Shown here: positions 1 through 6,056 of the stretch, one piece after another
Position numbering within the stretch: the first letter of the stretch is position 1
Layout: each line of letters starts with the position of its first letter
Notes under the pieces: generated by a model
What the model was told of the DNA's origin: nothing
Databases searched by the model: none
The model's input: only the letters and a program-made list of their open reading frames with translations
Translations under genes and position numbers: made by a program
Assembly: GCA_016203765.1 (NCBI GenBank)
Contig: JACQMB010000059.1
Location: 1 to 13,418 of the forward strand
Direction: 5' to 3'
Length of the DNA: 13,418 bases
Source: Deltaproteobacteria bacterium
GTDB taxonomy: Bacteria > UBA10199 > SPLOWO2-01-44-7

Positions 1-8
1 CAATAGTA

Positions 9-1322
9 ATGAGGATTTTTATTAATCAAAAAAAATCAAATAATATCAATGAGATATTAGATGATCCTTCGGTCAATGAGGCGGCCAATATTTGGGGAAA
101 AGAAGGGGTATACGAAAAATCATCAATTGAATTGAGGATTTTTAAAACACCCTTCGGCTCCATTTCCCTCCTTTGCGGGCCCCGCCAAATCGGTAAAACT
201 GCCTCGCTCAAGCTGTTTTTAAGCCGCCTCAACGATTCCGAAACCGTTATCTTTACCGACTGCTCGGCCATTCTGGACAAGAGAGACCTCTATCAACACC
301 TCGAACAACTCATTCAGGGGAAGACCACCCTCGTCTTGGATGAGGTTCAATCCGTTCCAGATTGGCATCTGGCCCTCCGCTCCCTCTATTCGGAAGGAAA
401 ACTGAAATCCTGCCGTATCTGGTGCACGGGGAGCGAGGCCCGTTACCTGATTGAAAGCGGAGAGAGACTTCCCGGGAGAAAAGGGGAGGGGAAGACGGTC
501 TTTGCCAGGCCCTGGAGTTTTAGGGAGTTGATGGATTTTTTTCACCCCCAAGAGACAAAGCCGTTTCGCGGACTCAATTGGAAACATCTCAATCAACTCT
601 GGCTCAATGAACAAAATGTCGATTGGTCCCGCCAATGGGATAGCTACTGTCTAACGGGCGGAATTCCCCACACCGCCGGCCTCTTTTATCAAAAGGGATC
701 TATCCATGATCTCGTATGGAAAATCTACGTGGACTGGATTTTGGGGGCCTGGTCTAAAATGCGCACGCCCCAGCGAAGTTTGGCCGCGCTCTCTCGAAGA
801 CTCTGCGAAACGATCAACTCGCGCGTCGGTTATGAATCGCTCAAGGCCGGCACCGATATTCAAAGCGCCAATACGGTCAAATCCCTTTTGGAGATTCAGG
901 AGGATCGCTTTTCCATTCGGGTCGTCCCTCGATTTGACATTCAAAAAGAAAAATTTCTCGCCTCCAAACTTAAAAAAATCTATCCGTTGGATCCGTTTGT
1001 CTGCCGTGTCTTTGGCGCTATCGGCCGCAACATCCTCCGGCTATATGACGAAACCGCCCCTTCCTCTCCGGTCGATGAGTGCGCCTTTTTGGCCCAAACC
1101 TATCGTTGGGAAAATACCCAGGAGGTCGGTTATCTTTACAGCGAGGCAACCAAGTCAGAGATCGATTTTTATTTTGAGGGTTGCGGCTTTGAACTCAAAA
1201 CCAGCGGCGATTTGACCAAAAAACAAAGAGAATTGCTTCAGCAATGCGGACAATCTTTCGTCATCCGCCGTCGTCAACTTCCCTTGATGGCCTACCTCTT
1301 GGGGGAGGGAAGAACCCTCTAG
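9..1322 (+). CDS. AAA+ ATPase of the AAA_14/DUF4143 type, with C-terminal nuclease-like domain
   Basis: A 437-aa P-loop ATPase. Walker A is GPRQIGKT (residues 57-64), Walker B is LVLDE (108-112, acidic pair D111/E112), and a sensor-like CTGSEARYL follows near residue 140. The stretch after it (PWSFRELMDFF) matches the family's usual position after the ATPase core. The C-terminal part has an SEIDFYF...GFELKTS pattern (E384, D386, E395, K397) like the PD-(D/E)XK fold of DUF4143 proteins, so nuclease activity is possible but unproven. Proteins of this family are widespread accessory ATPases of uncertain role. No membrane segment or signal peptide is visible. The ATG at position 9 is used, but the reading frame is open to the window edge, so the true start could lie upstream. 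It converges on the phosphatase-fold gene, the two stop codons overlapping. Confidence 0.82.
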   Translation: MRIFINQKKSNNINEILDDPSVNEAANIWGKEGVYEKSSIELRIFKTPFGSISLLCGPRQIGKTASLKLFLSRLNDSETVIFTDCSAILDKRDLYQHLEQLIQGKTTLVLDEVQSVPDWHLALRSLYSEGKLKSCRIWCTGSEARYLIESGERLPGRKGEGKTVFARPWSFRELMDFFHPQETKPFRGLNWKHLNQLWLNEQNVDWSRQWDSYCLTGGIPHTAGLFYQKGSIHDLVWKIYVDWILGAWSKMRTPQRSLAALSRRLCETINSRVGYESLKAGTDIQSANTVKSLLEIQEDRFSIRVVPRFDIQKEKFLASKLKKIYPLDPFVCRVFGAIGRNILRLYDETAPSSPVDECAFLAQTYRWENTQEVGYLYSEATKSEIDFYFEGCGFELKTSGDLTKKQRELLQQCGQSFVIRRRQLPLMAYLLGEGRTL

Positions 1323-2488
1323 GGGAGTTGAAAATCGACCAAAATGGCGTCGTGATCCGAGATCGGTTTGCCCTGAAAGATTAGATTGCCGACCACTCTT
1401 TGAGATTCAGCCACCGGGTTTAGCTTGGCCCCGGCGAACCAGTCGATCTTGAAGCCGGAACGGCCACCGGCCTTTTTGACGGCCCAGTCAACGAAGATTT
1501 GAAAAAACCGCGGCGTCCAGTCGCGCATGTTTTTGTTTTTGGTCTCGTCGCCAAAATGGTAGTGCATTGTCGGCACCCCCATCGCGTTAAATTTTTTGTA
1601 ATCAAAGCCGCGCGCCTCGATCATTTCAAAAAGCCGCCGTTCGAAATAGCGTTCCGGATGAGGGTAATGGGTTTTGGTTACGTAGGCCGGACCCATCGCC
1701 ACCTTGCGCCAAAAGCTGAAGAAAACCGGGAGGGCATGGTTGGCATAATAGGTGGAGGTGTTCCAATCCCCGCCGATCAGCGTGGGGCCGCTAAAATTTT
1801 CCCGATCCAAAAAATCCAATATCGTTTGCATCTGCCCCACGCGTTGTCTTTGCGACGAGTGCGCATCCAGGTGAACGCAGACCGCGCGCAATGCCCCGCG
1901 GGGCAACATCGCATCCACAACCAAGGCCCGCTGGGAACCTAGCCGTTTTTCCCGCCCGCGCATTTTGTCCTTGCAGTTTTTTAAGATGATCTGACGGGGA
2001 TTTTTTAAAGGCCAGCGGGAGAGTAAGGCGTTGCCGTGAATCCCCACCTCATTGTGACCATCCGCCAGCTCCGCCTCCGGCCCGTTCCCCTTGTCTAAAT
2101 TGACGTAACAGGGGGTGAAGGCGTAATGGAGCCGTAGCCGCTGTGCCAATTCCCTGGCAACATTGCGATTGCGCGACCGGGCCATTCCCACATCAGTCTC
2201 CGGCACGAAATAAATGTCCGCACCGGCAATCTCCGGATGGGTTTTCATAAGATGCGCGACCCCTTCAAAAAAAATCCCCCTCTCCACGTTCCAAGAGACG
2301 GCTCGGTAATTTTCCTTCGGCCCCGCCGGCGCAACCGTTCCGTTCCCCAACTCACAAACATTCAAGGTCTCGTTCAAGAGCGGTTTTAATTCATGATAAA
2401 GGGCCGAGCGCAGCCATCGGCGGGTGGAACCGATTTGACGGATTTGATCAAAGTGCGGATGAAGTTTTTTGGCCGTTGTTTCAAACAT
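1319..2488 (-). CDS. Endonuclease/exonuclease/phosphatase (EEP) family protein
   Basis: A 389-aa protein with the full metal-dependent EEP catalytic set: SWNVERG (N67, E69), VPETDVG (E97, D99), HGNALLSRWP (151-160), VHLDAHS (H206, D208), GGDWNTS (D241, N243) and a terminal SDHDAIL (S377-D378-H379). The fold is shared by DNase I, ExoIII, sphingomyelinases and inositol phosphatases, and the substrate cannot be read from sequence. About 60 residues precede the first catalytic motif, with no signal peptide, so a cytoplasmic protein is likely. Its start overlaps the end of the upstream pseudouridine synthase gene by 8 bp, which implies co-transcription and possibly translational coupling. An AAGAG stretch 4 nt before the ATG is a weak ribosome binding site. 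The role of the pair together is unknown. Confidence 0.85.
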   Translation of the reverse strand: MFETTAKKLHPHFDQIRQIGSTRRWLRSALYHELKPLLNETLNVCELGNGTVAPAGPKENYRAVSWNVERGIFFEGVAHLMKTHPEIAGADIYFVPETDVGMARSRNRNVARELAQRLRLHYAFTPCYVNLDKGNGPEAELADGHNEVGIHGNALLSRWPLKNPRQIILKNCKDKMRGREKRLGSQRALVVDAMLPRGALRAVCVHLDAHSSQRQRVGQMQTILDFLDRENFSGPTLIGGDWNTSTYYANHALPVFFSFWRKVAMGPAYVTKTHYPHPERYFERRLFEMIEARGFDYKKFNAMGVPTMHYHFGDETKNKNMRDWTPRFFQIFVDWAVKKAGGRSGFKIDWFAGAKLNPVAESQRVVGNLIFQGKPISDHDAILVDFQLP

Positions 2489-3173
2489 TTTCTCTTAACC
2501 AATCGATCAATTTTTTTATATCACCGGGGATGGGGGATTCCACCCTTATTTTTTTTCCCGTCCGCGGGTGGCGAAAGCCCAAGACCTGCGCGTGCAGGGC
2601 CTGTCTTTTAAATGGAATCCGGCCGGCGCCGTATATTTTATCCCCCACCAGGGGATGGCCGATGCCGCTTAAGTGAACGCGAACCTGATGGGTCCGGCCG
2701 GTCTGCACCGTTACCCTTACTAAAGTTGCATGGGGATAGCGTTCGATGACTTCAAAAATGGTCAGGGCCTTTTTCCCCCCTGTTTCGGCCTCACGAACCT
2801 TTATTCCGAATTTAAAATCCCCTTTTTCCAGCGGAAAATCGATTCGCCCCCTCTGGTCCCCAATGGCCCCCTCCACCACGGCCAGGTATTGCCGGTTGAC
2901 GCGATGATTTCTAAAATCATTTTCCAGCCCCTCGCCCGCCTTGGATAAGGCCACGACGATCGCGCCCGAGGTCTCTTTGTCCAGCCTGTGCAGCAGCGCC
3001 ACATAGGAATTCTTTGCGCCTTTGTATTTTCTTCCGAGATATCCCTTGACCATCCGGACCAAATCGGGCGACGGCGAGCCGTGCTTCGGCTCCGACAAAA
3101 CGCCGACCGGTTTATCGACGATCAATAGGTCTTTGTCCTCGTATAAAACTTTTACGAATTGACGGGATTTCAT
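2481..3173 (-). CDS. RluA-family RNA pseudouridine synthase
   Basis: A 230-aa enzyme that isomerises uridine to pseudouridine in rRNA or tRNA. The family's catalytic motif HRLDKETSG lies at residues 62-70, with D65 the predicted nucleophile. It is preceded by DLLIVDKPVGV (16-25) and followed by QTGRTHQVRVHLSGIGHPLVGDKIYG, the usual RluA fingerprint. The N-terminal S4 RNA-binding domain of RluC/RluD is absent, so it is a short RluA/TruC/YlyB-like form, and which uridine it modifies cannot be told. It is the first gene of a two-gene minus-strand operon with the EEP gene. Its start codon is only about 23 bp from that of the divergent DUF1795 gene, so its promoter must lie inside that gene. No clear Shine-Dalgarno sequence precedes the ATG. 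Confidence 0.9.
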   Translation of the reverse strand: MKSRQFVKVLYEDKDLLIVDKPVGVLSEPKHGSPSPDLVRMVKGYLGRKYKGAKNSYVALLHRLDKETSGAIVVALSKAGEGLENDFRNHRVNRQYLAVVEGAIGDQRGRIDFPLEKGDFKFGIKVREAETGGKKALTIFEVIERYPHATLVRVTVQTGRTHQVRVHLSGIGHPLVGDKIYGAGRIPFKRQALHAQVLGFRHPRTGKKIRVESPIPGDIKKLIDWLRENV

Positions 3174-3196
3174 GGGTGTGTTGTAATGCCTTTGTT

Positions 3197-3682
3197 ATGC
3201 CAAAAATCGATCTTTCCGGTCTTGCCGCCGACCTCCCCCAGGACTGGAGCTGTCAGGGGATGCTGACCCTGACCCTCCCCTCCCCGGACAAACGGGTCAA
3301 ACCGAACGTCATTTTGACCAAAGAATTTTTGCCGAAAGCGATGGAACTAGCAGACTATTTCGGCAAAATCAAGGAGTCGATCCTCAAGCGCGGCATTCAG
3401 GACATGAAAATTTCCAACGAAAAAGACATTGTGGTCAGCGGCGTGCGCGGCAAGATGATGGTCTGCCAGTGGGATGTGAGCCAGATGGCCAAGATGATGG
3501 GCCAGCAAAAAGGCCAGCCGCCCCCGCCCAACATCCCCGAAGGCCAGATGGTCAAGCAGGTTCAGGTGACTTTATTGAAGGATAATTTGGCGATCAACAT
3601 GACGGCGAGCTTCCCCGCCGACCAGTTTGAAACCTACTACAAACCCTTTCAGGAGTTTTTGAAGTCGATTAAGATTACCTAA
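3197..3682 (+). CDS. DUF1795/DcrB-like small protein
   Basis: A 161-aa protein with no signal peptide or membrane segment. Its layout resembles DUF1795 (PsbP/DcrB-like fold): an N-terminal strand-rich part (WSCQGMLTLTLP), a middle stretch (VSGVRGKMMVCQWD) and a C-terminal half (VTLLKDNLAINMTASFP...YKPFQEFLKSIKIT). DUF1795 proteins include DcrB and the Eag chaperones that load type VI secretion effectors, but no secretion gene is nearby, so I infer no role here. I chose the ATG at 3197. A GTG at 3176 would add seven residues (MCCNAFV) that look unlike the family, and neither has a good ribosome binding site. The last 37 bp before the final codon are duplicated 1,490 bp downstream, beyond the AbiE-like operon, so this gene's 3' end looks like an insertion target. 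Confidence 0.6.
   Translation: MPKIDLSGLAADLPQDWSCQGMLTLTLPSPDKRVKPNVILTKEFLPKAMELADYFGKIKESILKRGIQDMKISNEKDIVVSGVRGKMMVCQWDVSQMAKMMGQQKGQPPPPNIPEGQMVKQVQVTLLKDNLAINMTASFPADQFETYYKPFQEFLKSIKIT
3640..3676 (+). repeat. Direct repeat, left copy (3' end of DUF1795-like gene)
   Basis: 37 bp identical to 5130-5166 except for one base (G at 3655, A at 5145). In this copy it encodes the protein's end, KPFQEFLKSIKI. Counting three further bases upstream extends the match to 40 bp with two mismatches. Similarity stops abruptly on both sides. Confidence 0.9.
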
Positions 3683-3704
3683 GTTCGCCAAACCCATTTG
3701 ATAA

Positions 3705-3746
3705 TTATGTATTGTAATTTATGTTAATATAAATTATAGTACATAA
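3705..3746 (+). promoter_or_regulatory. Promoter with embedded inverted-repeat operator for the AbiE-like operon
   Basis: A sigma70-type promoter fits well: -35 TTGTAA (3712-3717), a 17-bp spacer and -10 TATAGT (3735-3740). The same stretch is an inverted repeat with 16-bp arms (3705-3720 and 3731-3746, 14 of 16 positions pairing) around a 10-bp centre, so the arms cover both promoter boxes. AbiEi antitoxins are known to repress their operon by binding inverted repeats in the promoter, and this is a matching target for the winged-helix protein encoded second in the operon. The arms end one base before the GTG start codon. Confidence 0.6.
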
Positions 3747-3747
3747 C

Positions 3748-4509
3748 GTGTACAGCCCCCTGCAACAACGTGAGCTATTTCACCTGGCCTTTTTGCGGTT
3801 TTTTGCCCGCCGGGTCCGTCCCGACAGTTATGCCCTCAAGGGGGGGGTCAACTTGCGCTTTTTTTACCAAAGCCCCCGATATTCTGAAGATATGGACCTC
3901 GATATCCGGCAGATCCCTCTCCATCAAATCAAAAAGATTGTCATGGATATCCTGAACTCAAAGACACTGTCGACCATTTTAAAACCCTTTCAAATTGAAT
4001 CGATCCGGCCGCCGGATATCCAAAAAGCCAAACAGACCGAAACGGTCCAGCGGTTTAAGGTTCATCTCATCACCAACGCCGGTGAGGATCTTTTTACCAA
4101 GATTGAGTTTTCGAGAAGAAGTCTCCACCAAGGAGCGGGGCAAGACGCCGTCGATCATTCCATTTTGTTTTCCTATAAACAACCCCCCCTCATTGTCTCT
4201 CACTATCCTGCCTCGGTGGCCGTGATGCAAAAAATCGAGGCCCTCCTGGGGCGTCCGGATATCCAGGCAAGGGATATTTTCGATATTTTCATTCTTCAGC
4301 CGCAAGTGGAGGCAAAAAAGTTGGAGGCCATTCCGCAGACCTTTTCCAAAGAAAAACGGGAAGCCGTCCGATGCAGGCTCAATGCGATCGATTATAAAAT
4401 GTTTCGCAATGCCGTTTGCGCTTATTTAAGTGAACAGGATCGCGCCTATTATGACCACCCCAAAATCTGGGAGACTATTTTACGCAAGGCAGGAGCCATT
4501 TTGGTATGA
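3748..4509 (+). CDS. AbiEii/AbiGii-like nucleotidyltransferase, putative toxin
   Basis: A 253-aa protein of the AbiEii branch of the DNA polymerase beta-type nucleotidyltransferase superfamily. YALKGGVNLRFFYQSPRYSEDMDLDI (residues 28-53) holds the GG motif (32-33) and the acidic pair D50/D52. TKIEFSRR (117-124) supplies the third acidic residue, E120. A later MQKIEALLGRP...ARDIFDIF block (160-181) has the conserved lysine (K162) and RD..D (R175, D176, D179). AbiEii-type toxins transfer nucleotides to targets such as tRNA or otherwise arrest growth, but the substrate of this one is unknown. Translation starts at a GTG with no leader of note, 7 nt after the proposed -10 box. Its stop overlaps the next gene's ATG (ATGA at 4506-4509), so the two are translationally coupled. 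All catalytic residues look intact. Confidence 0.85.
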   Translation: MYSPLQQRELFHLAFLRFFARRVRPDSYALKGGVNLRFFYQSPRYSEDMDLDIRQIPLHQIKKIVMDILNSKTLSTILKPFQIESIRPPDIQKAKQTETVQRFKVHLITNAGEDLFTKIEFSRRSLHQGAGQDAVDHSILFSYKQPPLIVSHYPASVAVMQKIEALLGRPDIQARDIFDIFILQPQVEAKKLEAIPQTFSKEKREAVRCRLNAIDYKMFRNAVCAYLSEQDRAYYDHPKIWETILRKAGAILV

Positions 4510-5105
4510 ATATCTGGCAGGCCATCCAACAGCTGGACCGTCTGGTTTTTACCAGCCGGGAAATCGCTTCATTAACCGGTGTCTCCCTGTCGGCCGTCAG
4601 CCAAACGCTGGGAAGGCTGGAACAAAAAAGACTGATTCAAAAAATCAAGCGAGGGATTTGGGCCTTAACCCACGATAAACGTTTTAGTCCCTATCTTTTG
4701 GTCCCCTTTCTGGAGCCATCGCATCTCTGTTATGTCTCTTTCATCAGTGCCCTGCACATTTACGGGATCATCGGTCAAATTCCCCAAACCATCACCCTTG
4801 CCACCACGGCCCACAGCAAAAAAATTGTCACCCCCGTCGGTGTTTTCAGACTCCATCAAATCGCCCCCTCTTTTTTTAAGGGCTTTGACTGGCACGAAGG
4901 TCGAACCTTTCTGATAGCCGCATCTGAAAAGGCCTTGGTTGATTGTCTCTATCTGGCCGCCCGAAAAGGGAAAAACTATGCCGCCTTTCCAGAGCTCGAT
5001 TTTCCTTCCTCTTTCAGTAAGGCAAAGGCGCGAGAATGGGCGGGAGAGATTCAAGACCCAAAAATCCGCAAAGCGGTTGGGAAGCAACTTTCAGTCTTGT
5101 TGTGA
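4506..5105 (+). CDS. AbiEi-like winged-helix antitoxin and transcription factor
   Basis: A 199-aa protein, the expected partner of the nucleotidyltransferase upstream. Residues 1-60 form a winged helix-turn-helix (FTSREIASLTGVSLSAVSQ, then LGRLEQKRLIQKIKRGIWAL). The second half has the AbiEi-type pattern SFISALHIYGIIGQIPQTITLAT (78-100) and AASEKALVDCLYLAARKG (138-155), seen in type IV antitoxins. AbiEi proteins neutralise the toxin without a stable complex and repress the operon through the N-terminal domain. The gene starts inside the toxin's stop codon (ATGA), with AGGAG 10 nt upstream. In the classical AbiE operon the antitoxin comes first; here it is second. The gene ends 24 bp before the right-hand direct repeat. 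Confidence 0.8.
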   Translation: MNIWQAIQQLDRLVFTSREIASLTGVSLSAVSQTLGRLEQKRLIQKIKRGIWALTHDKRFSPYLLVPFLEPSHLCYVSFISALHIYGIIGQIPQTITLATTAHSKKIVTPVGVFRLHQIAPSFFKGFDWHEGRTFLIAASEKALVDCLYLAARKGKNYAAFPELDFPSSFSKAKAREWAGEIQDPKIRKAVGKQLSVLL

Positions 5106-5129
5106 TCAAAGGTCTGCGCAATCTACCTG

Positions 5130-5166
5130 CAAACCCTTTCAGGAATTTTTGAAGTCGATTAAGATT
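5130..5166 (+). repeat. Direct repeat, right copy (displaced 3' end of DUF1795-like gene)
   Basis: 36 of 37 bases match 3640-3676. The single difference turns GAG into GAA, a synonymous glutamate change, and the copy still ends in an in-frame stop (TGA, 5170-5172) after KPFQEFLKSIKIG. No other part of the gene is recognisable here. Confidence 0.9.
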
Positions 5167-5235
5167 GGGTGATTAGCCGGAGAACAATTCAGGGCGTCGG
5201 TTTCGAAGCGCATCCATAATATCGCTTAAATCCCG

Positions 5236-5370
5236 GTGAAGATCGACTGGGATTCAAAGCTAAAGATCCGCAAACAAATCCCCGAATACGCCGCCTGTGC
5301 CAAGATTGCAAAACGTTGGAGGATTCCGTTAAGAGTGATTGTGGAGGAAATTTTAGCTAAAAAACAGTGA
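5236..5370 (+). pseudogene. C-terminal remnant resembling LarC (DUF111)
   Basis: A 44-codon reading frame from a GTG, ending in TGA at 5368-5370. Its C-terminal two-thirds contain IPEYAACAKIAK (positions about 16-27) and then IPLRVIVEEIL, a pattern like the conserved C-terminus of LarC, the nickel-insertion protein of the nickel-pincer cofactor pathway (PEY..C..A......PLR.V). The rest of that roughly 400-aa protein is missing, with an in-frame TAA at 5227-5229, so it is at best a leftover fragment. It abuts the stop of the convergent 185-aa gene with no gap. The identification rests on a short remembered motif and could be wrong; the fragment may be noncoding. Confidence 0.35.
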
Positions 5371-5928
5371 CTACTCTACAAAACAGGCTTCCAGGCCGAG
5401 AGACAGTAACTGGTCCGTCAAATCCTCAAACCCTTTCCCGCCGACTTGTATGATAGGTTCTGAACAAAAACCGGCATTACAAATCGAACCGTCCGCTCTT
5501 TTCTCATTCAAGTAGGTGACCTTGCGCACTTGAATCTCGTCGATCCTGGCATTTTGGCTGTCCCGGAAATCTAATAGTATTAGCTCATATCTTTTACCGC
5601 TAGCCCCCGTCTCGACGCCTTTAACGCGATAGACCCCGGGGATGCGCCGCCCTCCCACATCGACCGGAAAATTCCCTAATAGGGTCGGCACATCGACACA
5701 ACGCGCACCCGCTCTTCTGATTGCCGACTTCAAGGACTTGGAGTTTTTCTCAAAAAAATCGATCAGTTTTAACTGATCCTCAATAACTTTCTGGTAGGCA
5801 GAGACGGCTTTGTCACCACAAGCCCCTTCCCAAACATCGCTGAATTTGACAGCCCCATCCGGTCCTTTTGAATACGAACAACCCCCATACTCAAAACTCT
5901 CAACCGGTTTAATCTTTGTCTCTGCCAT
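5371..5928 (-). CDS. Hypothetical six-cysteine protein, 185 aa
   Basis: I do not recognise this family. The protein starts MAETKIKPVESFEYGGCSY and is predicted soluble: no signal peptide, no long hydrophobic segment. Cysteines are at 17, 37, 77, 150, 155 and 182, with C150 and C155 in a CNAGFC motif. A helical stretch (residues 41-72, AVSAYQKVIEDQLKLIDFFEKNSKSLKSAI) precedes a glycine-rich, probably beta-strand region (KRYELILLDFRDSQNARIDEIQVRKVTYL). A good Shine-Dalgarno sequence, AGGAGG, sits 9 nt before the ATG, which supports both start and gene. It is transcribed away from the ribbon-helix-helix operon, and the two starts are about 130 bp apart. It lies alone between two toxin-antitoxin-like operons, so it may be accessory cargo, but no function can be assigned. 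Confidence 0.7.
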   Translation of the reverse strand: MAETKIKPVESFEYGGCSYSKGPDGAVKFSDVWEGACGDKAVSAYQKVIEDQLKLIDFFEKNSKSLKSAIRRAGARCVDVPTLLGNFPVDVGGRRIPGVYRVKGVETGASGKRYELILLDFRDSQNARIDEIQVRKVTYLNEKRADGSICNAGFCSEPIIQVGGKGFEDLTDQLLSLGLEACFVE

Positions 5929-5984
5929 AATTGTGTCCTCCTACGCTACTTATCGTCCGAAGTCAAAAAAAGTTGCGTGGGCGT

Positions 5985-6001
5985 GGCAGATTCTCTCTGC
6001 C
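5985..6001. other. Small perfect hairpin in the divergent intergenic region
   Basis: GGCAGA (5985-5990) pairs perfectly with TCTGCC (5996-6001) around a 5-nt loop. It lies about 60 bp upstream of the 185-aa gene and just outside the palindromic operator of the second toxin-antitoxin-like operon. It could be an operator half or a stem in the leader of the minus-strand transcript. There is no poly-U run, so it is not a terminator. Confidence 0.35.
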
Positions 6002-6005
6002 TAAT

Positions 6006-6049
6006 TCAATACATATGTATTGACAATGATCGGTCAAGCAGAGTATGCT
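6006..6049 (+). promoter_or_regulatory. Promoter and 18-bp palindromic operator of the RHH-nucleotidyltransferase operon
   Basis: TCAATACATATGTATTGA (6006-6023) is a perfect 18-bp palindrome. It overlaps a consensus -35 box, TTGACA (6020-6025), followed after 18 bp by a -10 box, TATGCT (6044-6049). Ribbon-helix-helix dimers bind palindromic DNA, and autorepression from a site overlapping the -35 box is typical of such operons. The predicted transcription start falls at about 6056-6057, at the ATG, so the message would be leaderless. Confidence 0.6.
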
Positions 6050-6056
6050 AATAGGC

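Larger units (their letters stand above)
3640..5166 (+). mobile_element. Putative mobile cassette carrying an AbiE-like operon, bounded by 37-bp direct repeats
   Basis: The two 37-bp repeats are offset by 1,490 bp and enclose a promoter region and exactly one two-gene operon. One repeat is the intact 3' end of the host DUF1795-like gene, the other a displaced copy that still reads KPFQEFLKSIKIG and a stop. This is the layout expected when an element integrates into the 3' end of a gene and restores it. No integrase or transposase is encoded inside, so it would have to be mobilised in trans or arise by homologous recombination. The spacer just inside the left repeat (3683-3747) is much richer in AT than its surroundings. 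A simple partial duplication is the main alternative. Confidence 0.45.

Noticed and set aside
1319..1322. CTAG shared by the two convergent stop codons
   Set aside because: The AAA ATPase gene and the EEP gene both end in TAG on this palindrome. It is neat but a common result of tightly packed convergent genes.
3640..5166. Transposon with inverted terminal repeats
   Set aside because: The flanking repeats are direct, not inverted, and there is no transposase frame inside the unit.
5173..5250. Minus-strand frame ending DLSDIMDALRNRRPELFSG before a stop
   Set aside because: It reads like the helical end of a protein, but it is only about 25 codons long after an in-frame stop, has no start codon and overlaps the LarC-like frame. 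I cannot support it as a gene.
5985..6001. Rho-independent terminator
   Set aside because: The hairpin is only 6 bp and has no T-run, so it is listed only as a possible regulatory element.
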